Shown here: piece by piece, positions 11,704 through 22,004 of the stretch | Layout: every line of letters begins with the position of its first letter | Position numbering within the stretch: position 1 is the stretch's first letter | DNA from: Calcarisporiella thermophila CBS 279.70 | Taxonomy: Eukaryota; Calcarisporiellomycota | DNA: 64,000 bases | NCBI RefSeq assembly: GCF_041956535.1 | Contig: NW_027192204.1 | Location: 304,530-368,529 of the forward strand | Direction: 5' to 3' | Position numbers and translations under genes: made by a program | The notes under the pieces: model-generated | Databases searched by the model: none | What the model was told of the DNA's origin: nothing | Seen by the model: the letters and a program-made list of their open reading frames with translations, nothing else

Positions 11704-13065
11704 TTATAACTCCTCCGCCGAGATTTCGGTCTTGGTCGGGCTAAGACGGTCCAGGTAGGTCTTTCCCCGCATATATGGAATCAGGTCGCAGTAGGCCTGT
11801 CGTATTCTAGAGCCTAGCTCCGCCCGTGCTTTCCACAGTTCGTCTGCCTTTTGCCGGTCGCCGGACTTCATGGCTGCGCACCACTTGCCCGTTAGGTCCT
11901 CGAAGTCTTCGATGATGGCATGGCGCTCTTTGAGTAAGGTGTTACGGGTTTCGGTGTCCTGCAGCAAATCGTTCTCACCTTCCACAGGGGGCGGATACAC
12001 CCACCGATATCCCTCATCATCGCCACCCACTAGGTTGGCGGGCAGGTATTCCTGATCAACGAACTGGAGCAACTCGCCCACGTTGCTCGTGAACCGAATC
12101 TTGCTCGCCACTACGGGATCAAACCAGAGCTTGATAATCCGCCACACGGCTCCGAAAAACCAGGGGGCGTTGTGGATAATCAAGAGACCCAATGACTCCG
12201 GGTAGTAGGCCTCGCAGCAGGTGACGATGAATCTGGCCAAGTCTAGGTCGAGATTCACCATGGCAACATTGGAGAGGTTGAAGACGATGCAAAAGGTTTC
12301 TACGGGCGGCTCCAGTAGGCTACGCTGCATCTCGAACTTGAGTAGAGTGGATTTCTTGAGAGGCTCTTCATCCGTGTGGCTCCTGAAATGGTTTTTGACG
12401 TCGACAAAGCTGGGGAAGTGGGGGCAAAGAGGATGATTCAAGTGAGCGGTGAGTTTCAAACAAATAATACATCGAGTTCATCCTTACCAGATAGGGCGAT
12501 TCCACTTGTCCACGCCGTGTAAATACCCCTTCGACACCTCAAACGACTCTCTCCAACCTTTCTCTCCGGTAGCCTTGAAATGCTTCTCCATCCCTAGTTC
12601 ACCTTGCGCAATCAGCTCGGGGATGTTTTCCTCGATATGGAATTTCTCAATGCTAATGAGTAACTGGAGGGCGGCCTCCACATTCCACTTTCTAGCGCGG
12701 AGATATCGTAGAAGAATCTGATCCGGCAATTCTTTGAAAGTGCATTCCCAGAAGGAGCGTTGGATATCGAACGGAGTGATCTCTAGGAGATGGTGGGGAT
12801 CCAGTTTCTCAGGAGACTGTTTTTCATCGGTCTCAGGAGCTTTTTCTCTCCTTGCGCCGCCGCTCAGCCAGCCGCCGAACGATGCTTTCTTAGCCGCGGG
12901 GGCTTCTTTGCTGTCCTCTTTGCCCGGGAACTGATCCCGACGAAAGACGTCTAAGACAGCCGTCCATAATTCGGAAAGCTTAATCATTTGCTCGGGGCTC
13001 AGGCGGCCGAGATGCCCCTCTGCGGTTCTCTGGTCTGCTGGGAGTGGTAACAGATGAGTAACCAT
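11704..13065 (-). CDS. CRAL-TRIO (Sec14-like) lipid-transfer protein (427 aa)
   Basis: Sec14-superfamily phosphatidylinositol or lipid transfer protein, closest in layout to yeast Csr1/Sfh2. Two exons (13065-12488 and 12409-11704) give 427 aa. An N-terminal charged linker (about 1-95) precedes the CRAL-TRIO N domain (PDQILLRYLRARKW near residue 115). The lipid-binding domain follows, containing VDKWNRPI-C-FVDVKNH across the splice junction, IVFNLSNVAMVNLDL, YYPESLGLLIIHNAPWFF and WFDPVVASKI. The C-terminus is a helical extension rich in Lys and Glu. There is no signal peptide, so the protein is cytosolic or peripheral. Its 3' end faces that of Aquarius with 252 nt between the stop codons. The sterol or phospholipid specificity cannot be read from the sequence. 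Confidence 0.92.
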
Positions 13066-13667
13066 GGAAGGATGGTAGTGGAGCTAATGACAGGGGCGAG
13101 AAAGAGAGGCGTGGTAGAGGGGAAAAAGGAAATAGCCAAGAACAGAATAATAGAAGAGACAATAAAAATAGGGAGCAGGGACAAGGAACCGTTTCTGTTT
13201 CTTCCTTGACTTTGCCTCTAAACGTTCCAATTAGAAGGGCCTTGGGCACAAGAAACCGAGAGGCCACGTGAAATTTCCATGTGCACTCTGAAACCGCCCT
13301 TTCCATCAGGCACGACGGGTCCAATTCCTGCGGGCCTACGCACCATTATGGAATTCTGCATTCTAAAGGGAGGGAAAAACGAAATAAACAGCTTGCAATC
13401 GGGAAACACGCTTTAAAGAGGATGCAATGAAGCGAAAGGAAAGAGACGAAAGTCTGACATGAAAATAGGAAAAGGCTGGAGGGGTCGTTCTCAGAGCAAC
13501 GGGGGAGATAAAACTAAGTATACGAATGGTGGGAGACTATACAAAGACAGAGTAGGCGGATAAATAATATAGATAATCGTGATATCGATATGTATATAAA
13601 CAGGTTTTCAATAATAAAAACACAGGTATTGTGGAATCTGAACATGTTGGGAAACCTAAATGGCCGC
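13066..13667. other. Intergenic, promoter of the CRAL-TRIO gene
   Basis: This 600-bp region lies between the CRAL-TRIO start and the velvet-gene 3' end. It holds a CACGTG hexamer (13265-13270) about 200 bp upstream of the CRAL-TRIO ATG. Nothing else is recognised. Confidence 0.5.
13265..13270. promoter_or_regulatory. CACGTG E-box
   Basis: A palindromic bHLH or bZIP site lies about 195 bp upstream of the CRAL-TRIO start codon. Its function is inferred from position only. Confidence 0.35.
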
Positions 13668-15311
13668 TTATCTAAGCATCTGGGTAGGAATCCGAGCAGG
13701 CCTATCTGATGCGACTGAGGTTGAAATGGCGGGGGGGAAGTGTGGATGGGATGCAGAGAGAGGGGGTGGGGAGAGGGGAGGTTGCAGGCATGAGAACTGG
13801 CTTGCATAGTTGCTGAAGAGCCTTGTGAATTCATGGTTACTGCTGTCTTTTCTGGCGTCGTGCGAGAATCGGGTCGCTGAAGAGGGCGGGGGCGGCAGCG
13901 GGGGCAGTGCAGCGCGCTGGGATGCAACTCGAGGTGAGCTGGGGGTGTAGGCCATGGAGACGGAGAAGCTGGTGGTGAGAGGCGAGGGGGTGTGCGGGGG
14001 GGTAGGATCCAGCATCAGTTTCGGCGGCTCACCAAGCCCGTGCCTCTTTTGGAGCAGCTGGGTTACCAACGGTGCGGCCGGAAAGTGAGTTTTCGGCTCT
14101 GGATATTCAGGATTGCTTGGGGCCATTATGTCATCCTCCATCTCCTTTGCGGCCGCTTCCTCGCTTCTTCTTCTCCTGAAAAGACATGAAGATCAGAATC
14201 CAAGTTATACTAAGCCCTGATTTTTTTTTCTTTTTGGTGCTGAAGCCGTGGAATCGGCCTTCAAAACAAGGGACGCTTACATTGCCTGGGCGCGATTTTC
14301 CTTGCGGATTCGCATGCGCACCCCTTGATCCGAGAACATTCTTGTAAGAAAGGTAGATTCTACAAAAAGCTCACAGCTGCTTAGTTGTCATACTCTGGCA
14401 CGTTTTCACCGTCTTCTCCTCCCTCCTTTTTTTGTTCATCGGCTCACCTTGCATTCCCGGGAACAGCTTTGGGGCGTACACAACGAACACGTCGGAATAC
14501 ACACTAGTTCTATAAATGGCGGCTTGTCTGAAGAGTAGCACAGATTAGTGACGAAAGGGGGAGAAGGGGGGGGGGAGGTGCTTTTTCAGCGTCGACGCGT
14601 ACCTCTTGATCTCATAGAGCGTGAACTTGAGCCTAAACGTCCCCTCCAGCCTCACCGAGATGTCGGGGTAGACGAAGAAGCCGCCATCTATGCGAGGGGG
14701 AGGGGTGTTAAAGCTGAGGATGCAATCCTCCGGGAGGGCTGGCTGGGGCACTTACCGGAATTGTCCAGGTCCTTCAATTTATACAGCGATTGTACCACCG
14801 TCCCGACACATACTCTATTTCCCCCAAAATAATTGATCTCCCGAAAGGAATCGGGCTGGACCACATTGACATACAGGAAAAAATAAGGGTTCTGCAGATA
14901 GTTTCTGTTATAGTGAAGCGGATGGAGGCATCAGCGTAATCTTATTCTTCTTCAGAAGGGGCTTCTATGGATATACAGACTCATTGGGGTCCCCCTCCGC
15001 CACAAGCTGAACAATGGGGGGCGGATCGATGGGCCGCCGGTCCACTGGATAGGCAAAACAGATAGGAGCGGGTGAGCTCTATGCGTCGAGAAGCCGCAGC
15101 GGCTAATTACCTTTGTCGCGGAAGCTGCACAGGCGCGCCTGCCGGGGCTGCTGCCGAACTAGCAGCGTGTATCTGGAGAGAATGAGCAGGTAGAGCGTCA
15201 GCATTAGCATCGGCGCATACAGGGACAGAGATGCCTAGATTGATGTCACCTTAGTTGCTGGCCGGAGCTGATTTGCTCGAAGCTGGATTCCTCGAAGGTC
15301 CGTTTCTTCAT
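13668..15311 (-). CDS. Velvet-domain regulator, VosA-like (359 aa)
   Basis: Fungal-specific DNA-binding regulator of development and secondary metabolism with an NF-kB-like fold. Eight exons fit in frame: 15311-15250, 15172-15111, 15044-14977, 14891-14756, 14687-14603, 14527-14448, 14359-14281 and 14175-13668. The velvet domain runs from about residue 20 to 190: YTLLVRQQPRQARLCSF, DRRPIDPPPIVQL, NPYFFLYVNVV, GGFFVYPDISVRLEG, RLKFTLYEIKR, SDVFVVYAPKLFPGMQ, and DQGVRMRIRKE. There is no long insertion inside the domain, unlike VelB. A Ser/Pro-rich tail of about 165 aa follows, as in VosA. The acceptor between the third and fourth exons is uncertain; an alternative would keep N-Y-L-Q before NPYFF. 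Confidence 0.9.
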
Positions 15312-16333
15312 TTTGCATTAATGATGAGGGGCCAATGGGGGGCGGGATTGAGATGGGGGAGAGCACGAGCTTAAAATAGAGGCCAAGGGCGGGAGAGGGG
15401 AAGAAAGAGGGCACAAGGGGAACCAGGAAGCCAGAATGGCCAGAAATTGGTTTTTGACACGGGAAACCCGAGCGCGAGCGCAAGGCCTACGTCGCTCAAC
15501 TCTAAACCGGCAAGCGCGCACAATGATGCCAAATCTACCAGAATAGTAAGATTCGGTATTTCGTCTTGCTCAGCAGCACTGTGCATGGTGACTGGCTCGG
15601 AGAATATAACCAGAACTCTGCCGACCACGCGAAAAGTCTACCCCTCGAGTGGACTGGCGGCGTTCCCGCGGAGCTCTGGAAAAAGGCAAAGGGCCGGCTT
15701 TAGGTTAGGTTTTGTGGTTTCTTCTCGCGACGGTTGTTCACGCTTGCATAAACCGGTGCAACCCGGCTTGTGAATCCTGATTTTTCTCTCCCTTCTCGCT
15801 CCATGCGACTGAAGATCGTTCCTCCAGCAGAGTTCCCGGGGGAGCCGACCCCTGCTGCCCCTCTCGCCGCGCAGCCTCGTGCACAAGCTTCCTCAAAGCA
15901 TGGATATTGTTCAACCAAGTGATCCAGCCCAAGCGCCCTCCGGCACCCGCTGCTTCCTCCCTCCCCAGCTAACTCAACTTTAAGGAGTGCTTTCTTTTTT
16001 CCAGTCAAGTCACGGCCTGGTCGCATTTCCCGAAGCGGCTCAAGCCTGTTCCATCTAAGCTTTCATCCCTGATGGGCCTTGCAAGCCGAAATCACGTTTC
16101 TGCGCAAGAGCGAGGATGCGTTTGGCTCTAGCGCAATATAAGCACGTTTAGTACTTCTTTCCACCCCATCTAACGGGCTTTTTCCAAGCTGTTTGGAGGG
16201 AGATGGGGGGAGCATGGTCGTTTTTTTTCTTTCTCTTTGGCCACAAAAAAGCACGCCAAGGCTTTCATTACAGGACAATGCCATTCAATATAATTATCCG
16301 CTTTAATGGTGGTAATGAACAAGTAACAATAGC
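15312..16333. other. Intergenic, nothing recognised
   Basis: About 1 kb, moderately GC-rich, between the velvet start and the Rrb1 3' end. Several overlapping open frames exist on both strands (for example 15700-16026 minus), with no family resemblance and no consistent splicing. Confidence 0.5.
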
Positions 16334-18048
16334 TTAAACCGAAATTGTTTTGAAGATGTTGAAACCAGTGTATGCTGTTGAGATGACACAGCCTGGAATC
16401 TGGCGATGCCAGTGAATCTCTTTGATGTGTTGTTGGCCCTGGGATGCGGGGAGAGGTTAGGTTGAGCCAATCTTAAAGGAAAATGTTAAATAAAAAAAGC
16501 AGGCGTCCTCACCTGATGCACGAATAAGAGCTGCGGAGGAACATCCTTTAACTCGGGAGCGCGGCTCTTCTCCTCCTCCGGATCCTGTTCCACCGAGAGA
16601 TCCCAGAGGGTGACTTGGTCGTCGGCGCCAGACACACAGAGCACCGACTCTTCACTAGGGTGCCATTCGATAGAGGTGATGGGCGCCTGATGCCATTTGA
16701 AGGTGGCCACCGGCGTGGGCGTTTGCTGCGAGCTATGCTCGGGGAAAATTAGAAAGGTGAAATTAGACATGCCCCCAAGCAAGTAGGAAAGAAAGCAATA
16801 TACTTTGAGAACGTGCGCAAGTCCCAGATGTTGAACACGCCGTCGTCTGCACCCGATGCCAGCAGATACCCGACCTGTTTATTCCAGCTCATTACGTTCA
16901 CATCCGTGTCACTGGCACGTATGCAGATGGCCTCCTTCTTTTTGTTCCGCAGGTCCCATATCCGAACCGTACCGTCCGCGGAGCAGGAGGCAAACACATT
17001 CTTCTCCGATGGTGACCACTGTATATCCTCTACGGACGAGGTGTGTCCTTTGAACGGAGTGCGGTCTATCGTGTAGGAGGAGGAGGTGCCGGTGGTGAGG
17101 TAAATGTTGCTGTCGCAATCGCCGGTAAGTAGGCGGCCGGGGGTGGTGGGCGACCAGTCGAGGGCAAAGCCTTCAGTTCGGTGGGCATCGATGGTGAAAA
17201 TGGGAGATTGGGCAGCCGGAGGGATGGGCGTGCCTGGAGAGTCAAGCGAGGCAATCACCGGGGCAATATCCCAGAGGTGAACTTTGCCAGTGTCGGCCCA
17301 CGTGGCCGTGACATGCGCATCACGCTGCGGCATTGTCCGTACACGGTTCACACCGCCCTTGTGCCGGATGCTTCGATGCTCAAGGATGGGGTCTTCGTCC
17401 AGGTTTTCGTCCTCTTCGTCATCCGATAAATCTAAGAAAGAGGGGCATCAGTCGGAATACGGCTTCCCTTTCAAGCTCAAGAGGTATATTCACCATCATC
17501 ATGCTGTGTCTTGTGTAAATCAGTCATCTTCATTACTATCACCTCGTTATTATCCGGCTTGTCTGCCTGTGTTCCAGTCACGACGTAAGCTGTCGCAGGA
17601 TACTTGAATGCAAAAAAAAAAGAATTGCCGAAGATGACGTGAAAAGTTGGAATATATCAATGCTTACTGTTGATCGCTCATCTCCAAGCCGATCCCACAA
17701 AACATCAAAACTAAGACATGGCCATTTCACATTCATTTTATGTAGCATCACGTATACCGACTGATCCACCTCGAGAACCTCGTCTTTTTCCAGCTTTTGT
17801 CCCGGCAAATAGACTCGTACATCCTCTGGCTTTTCTTCCTCTTCTTCCTCCTCCATCGCTTGCTGGTCGGTGTCCATGCCATTCATATCTTCGTCTCCTC
17901 CATCGACAACCTGTTCCTCCTCCTCATCCCATTCATCTTCCCACTGATCTTCAAAGTCACCCATCTCATTCTCGCCGTCCATTTTTACATCCTCCTCTCC
18001 GGGTCTGCGCCGTGCCTCCTGGATATCTTCGGCCACTCGTTTTGACAT
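16334..18048 (-). CDS. RRB1: Rrb1/GRWD1 WD40 ribosome-assembly chaperone (480 aa)
   Basis: Nuclear chaperone of ribosomal protein L3 needed for 60S assembly. Five exons (18048-17668, 17602-17494, 17431-16804, 16732-16513 and 16438-16334) give 480 aa. The N-terminus is strongly acidic (residues 20-80, runs of Asp and Glu). The conserved N-terminal H4-binding-like region follows ([20 protein letters not shown] and YVVTGTQAD). A WD40 propeller comes next with clear repeats: [47 protein letters not shown], and [15 protein letters not shown]. The C-terminus ends with the diagnostic FKTISV. It is divergent from the Met-rich gene across about 500 bp, which carries a CRE site. Confidence 0.96.
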
Positions 18049-18544
18049 TGTTTGCGGCTATTATTATGATCGATTCAAGAGACTATTAACCTCGAACCTC
18101 TTCACTATTTCAAGTCGGAGGTTGAATTCGAAGAGTAAACAACCTCTGACGTCACGCATATGAAGGCTCTTTTCAAAGTCACGTTTTACAGCGTTCGGTT
18201 TTCTGGAAATCTTCATCTGTAAGCCGCGAAATCAACCCACTTCTAACTCCGTTTCACGTAATAGAAATTCTTTAGCGTCTTGTTCTGTGCGTAGACACGC
18301 CCATGTGGGAAAAGAGGGGATCGCCATTTTGACTTTTGAATTTTTACTCTGTTTAATATTCCCTTAATTCTCCGTATACCCCTCATCACGGTTATTTAAC
18401 CGCCGTCTTATATCCTCGTAAGACACCCTCAATTCTGCACGCGTATGCTTTTGTGGGAACAAAAAAAAACAAATAACGTCATATACGCTCCATTCGTGAG
18501 ATTCAGTATTGGTAGCATTACCTTAACGGCCAGCTCCTTCTCCC
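18049..18544. other. Divergent promoter region with CRE motif
   Basis: A 496-bp spacer shared by Rrb1 (-) and the Met/Gly-rich gene (+). It contains a full palindromic TGACGTCA at 18147-18154. A further ACGTCA half-site lies near 18475. Confidence 0.6.
18147..18154. promoter_or_regulatory. TGACGTCA CRE/ATF site
   Basis: A perfect CRE palindrome, bound in fungi by Atf1/Sko1-type bZIP factors. It sits about 100 bp upstream of the Rrb1 start codon. Occupancy is not shown. Confidence 0.45.
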
Positions 18545-21228
18545 ATGTTAAAACTGATCGCCTCCCTCGGCAAGAAAGAAAAGGAAAGGCGATTCTTTGA
18601 GCAGCCCCAGCAGACGCAACAGCAAGCGAGTGTGCATCGGTCAGCGTCTTCTGCGTCGAAACCAGAATCGACTGCCCCCTCTTTACGCAGCGCTTCTACA
18701 CAGGAAAACGTTCAGTCCGTAGGACAAGGTCTTTTTCTTTCTGGAGGCAACCGTTATTACACTCTGAATTAACTCAACCCTCTCTTTGCTACCTTTTTTA
18801 TTATTAATCTGTTCTGTGCCCAATCATAGTAACAACAAACCCTGCATCTGTACCCTATCCACAATTCAATCCATCACCAGCGCAGTTACATACAATTCAA
18901 CCGGAGAACATTCCACCATCAGCAGAGCAGAACCAACCACCACAGCAACCACAGCAAGCACCACAACCACAAAATCAAACGGCAACAGAGAACAATAATA
19001 TGGCAAATATTGGGCATGAATTTATGGATGGCGGCATGCATGGACTTGGCATGGGAAGAACCCCGCTTCTTCCGTCTATACCTCCCATGGGACCGATGGG
19101 CCAGGTGCCTGGGGGAATGATGGGACCAAGTGGAGCGGGCGTGCCGGGAATGGGCATGCTAGGTCATTCTGGAGGCATCCCCCCTATGGGTGGCCCGGGT
19201 AGCATGATGGACCAGCCAGGAGTCGGGATGATGAGCGAAGCACATGGAGGAGTTGGTTCAATGGCTGGGATGGGGCAAGCCGGCCTGGGCCCTCTGGGAA
19301 TGGGCCCCTCTCCTGGCATGCCACCCATGAATAACCTCGGGGGAATGGGAGTGATGGATGCTGGAGGCGGCCTCGGGTCGATGGGAGGCGCTGCGAGGAT
19401 GTTTCCCATGGCACAAGGTGGAATGACGTCGATGGGAGACTCGGGTGGGATTCCTCCGATGGGCCAGGGGATCCCAGGGCCGAGCCAAGGGGGGATGTTC
19501 CCGCTAGGGGGTGCGAGGGGATTCCCGGGCATGGGCCAGAGCGGGATGGGCGCAATGAATCCAGGAGGAGGCATGCTAGGACAAGCCTCGGCGATACCCC
19601 CAATGCACATGATGGGATATGGTCCATTGCCTGCGAACGAGCTCTTTGATCAGATGGGCTCCCCTTCCACACCGCGCGCTGGCTCTATGCCTCCTCCCCC
19701 TCCCCACCCTATGACACCCAAAATGATGCCGGCTGGGATGGGAGGACAGTTCCCACACCCTCCGCCTCACCTTCCACCGCTGCACCCAGTGCGACCCCCT
19801 CTCTCCCGCACCAACAGCACTTCTAGTGCGCGAACCATGCCCGATCACCCAGGAGCACCCTTTGATCCCTTTATGAGAATGGAGGGGTCCCCGGGATTCG
19901 AGCCTCCGGATGGCATGTTCATGGGCGGGGGCTCTCCGCTGTTTAATGAACACATGAAACCGCATACCGTGCCCATGATGCCAATGCACCGCCGGCGGCC
20001 TCATCGCCTGCAGCGTAGTATGTCTCACCATGAGATTCCCCCGCCGCCACCGCACCTGTTTATGCCTCCACCACACCATGGTCCTTTCATGCCCGGTGGC
20101 GTCAGCGGCGGCGACGGCGAATTGGAAAATGCAGGAAAGGATATGCCTGCTACCTCGTCCCCTTTCTTCCCCCCTGGGTTTATGCCCCCTCCGCCCCCGA
20201 TGCCTTTCCCACATCCATTCATGTATGGACCCCATCCCCCCTATTCGGGGATGCCGCGCCCGGAGCCGGATGAGAGCGAGGGGGGACGAGGAAAAGCCTC
20301 TTCGTTGCAGCGCGAGGGTTCGAGGAAAAGTTCAAGGATCGTGGACGATAAATCCGACCGAGGTAATTGGCCGGCAGGGCCTTTTCACGCTGAAATAAGT
20401 GACCCGGACATTGATTTTTCTATTTTTTTATATATTTTGCCCATCAATTCTGAATCTTATGGTGATGCAGCCACTGGAGACAAACGCTCTTCCATGCCTC
20501 CCCTTCGCCCACGTGCCAGCTCCATGAGATACTCTACTGGCGGCCCGTCTCCCTCCTCGGCACCCATTACCTCCCAGCCAGCCTACTTCTCCCCTAGTCC
20601 CAACACGGGGCCCGACGCGGCCGGGGATGAGGTGCGCTCCGACGACGAGATCGAGGTGTTGCGGAAGCAGCTCAGCGATTTGCAGGTGGAGCGAGATGAG
20701 TTCTATAAACAAGAATCAGAACACCGCAAGCGGGAGCAGAAGATACTACAGAAGTTGGCGCGCGGGCAAGAGGAACTGCAGCGTGTGCTTTCCAAGCGGG
20801 GGCTACACTCGACAAGCGCCGGACGAGACCGAAGGGAAGACTACTACCCGCCCATACGAAGATCCCGATCCTTCCACCGCTACTACAACCCCCCGTCCCT
20901 CCGCGACTACTACCGGGATGAGTTGGACGACGACGAGGAGTTTTACCCGGGCGATTACTACTATGACAGGGACGTGTATGCGATGCCTTCCCCGTCCCAG
21001 CGGCAACGCTACGCGCGGGCCAGCAGGCAAGAGTCGAACGCGAGCTCGTCCGAGGCAGAGGAGAAGGAGCCCACTCCCAAAAATGGTGAAGAGGCGCTGA
21101 AAAGAGAGGGTGAGATGGCCGCTCGAAAGCAGAAGGAAGCCGACCCGGTGCAGCAAGACACTTCGGCCGCCGATGCAGCCAAAGATTATAGCAGGCAGCG
21201 GCATCGTCGTCGACAGAGTTGGTACTAA
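18545..21228 (+). CDS. Met/Gly/Pro-rich low-complexity protein with C-terminal coiled coil (824 aa)
   Basis: Family not recognised. Three exons (18545-18728, 18830-20362 and 20471-21228) give 824 aa. The second intron (108 nt) keeps the frame open and was called from GTAATT...GATGCAG and because its translation is unlike its surroundings. The N-terminus is basic (MLKLIASLGKKEKERRFF) and is followed by a Gln/Pro stretch. Residues of roughly 120-320 are built from degenerate repeats rich in MG, GM, GGM and PPMG. A Pro/His-rich region follows (PPPPPH, HPPPHLPP), then a Ser-rich linker. A coiled coil follows (EIEVLRKQLSDLQVERDEF). The C-terminus is Tyr/Asp/Arg-rich (DYYPPIRRSRSFHRYY). No signal peptide or membrane segment is visible. 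The composition suggests a scaffold or condensate-forming protein; this is inference. Confidence 0.75.
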
Positions 21229-22004
21229 GCCTCAGCCTACGATCATCTGATTATGTAGGATCGGCTTTTTTTTATTGTTTTCAATTGATTTCTTACTAAT
21301 TCTCGGGGCAGAGGGAGATATATTTATTTCTATTTTTGGTGTTCTGGTTTTGTTTTTGTTTTTTAAAGTGCAATTTACCCCTATTTCTAGGCATGGTGAT
21401 CCTGCGAATGGACCCATTTATTATTTTTTACCATTCCCCTCCTGTTATGCGCTATTTCTATTCCCCAGGCTATATCTCTATTTCTATGTCTATCTATATT
21501 TATATCCTTATAATAATCGACGAGTGTGTGTTTCCTTGCGTTTCCACTTTCATGCCTAGTCTTAGAATATATATACACTACCTTTGATACAGTATTCTAC
21601 TTTTTGGGGGGAATGCCTAGTGTCTGTCTCTCCATACTTTACATAATATGTAGCGCGAGCTTGAGCTCGGTTTCAACCTTTAACTCTATTGTTTACTTCA
21701 ATACAATTTCATCTCTTTTTGGAGAAAAACTTCGTGTTTTCTGCTTTTATCATGAATAAACAAAATAGCACAATTGCATATCCAGATAGACCCAAGTAGA
21801 AAGGAGGCAGGAAAAAAAATACAGTATAAAATCATGGATGTGGAAAGCGGGGGAGAAGAAGAGAGAGCCTGTGGAAAAGCATTTGACAAGGAAGAGGCGT
21901 AGAACAGCCATAGAGGTCGAGGAAGAAACATGGGAGAAGGGAGAAGGAAAGGTCGCCCCATCATTCTAGAGAGAATAGAAGATTCTTAACGCAGTTTTCG
22001 TGGT
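21229..22004. other. Convergent intergenic region
   Basis: A 776-bp AT-rich stretch between two 3' ends, with T-rich and TATATT motifs that may serve 3'-end formation. No gene is recognised. Confidence 0.5.

Noticed and set aside
15638-16026. Overlapping minus-strand frames upstream of the velvet gene
   Set aside because: Considered as a 5' exon of the velvet gene. A closer exon (15311-15250) fits the phase exactly.
19164-20235. Long minus-strand frames opposite the Met-rich gene
   Set aside because: These are antisense shadows of GC-rich repeats. The plus strand carries consistent exons.
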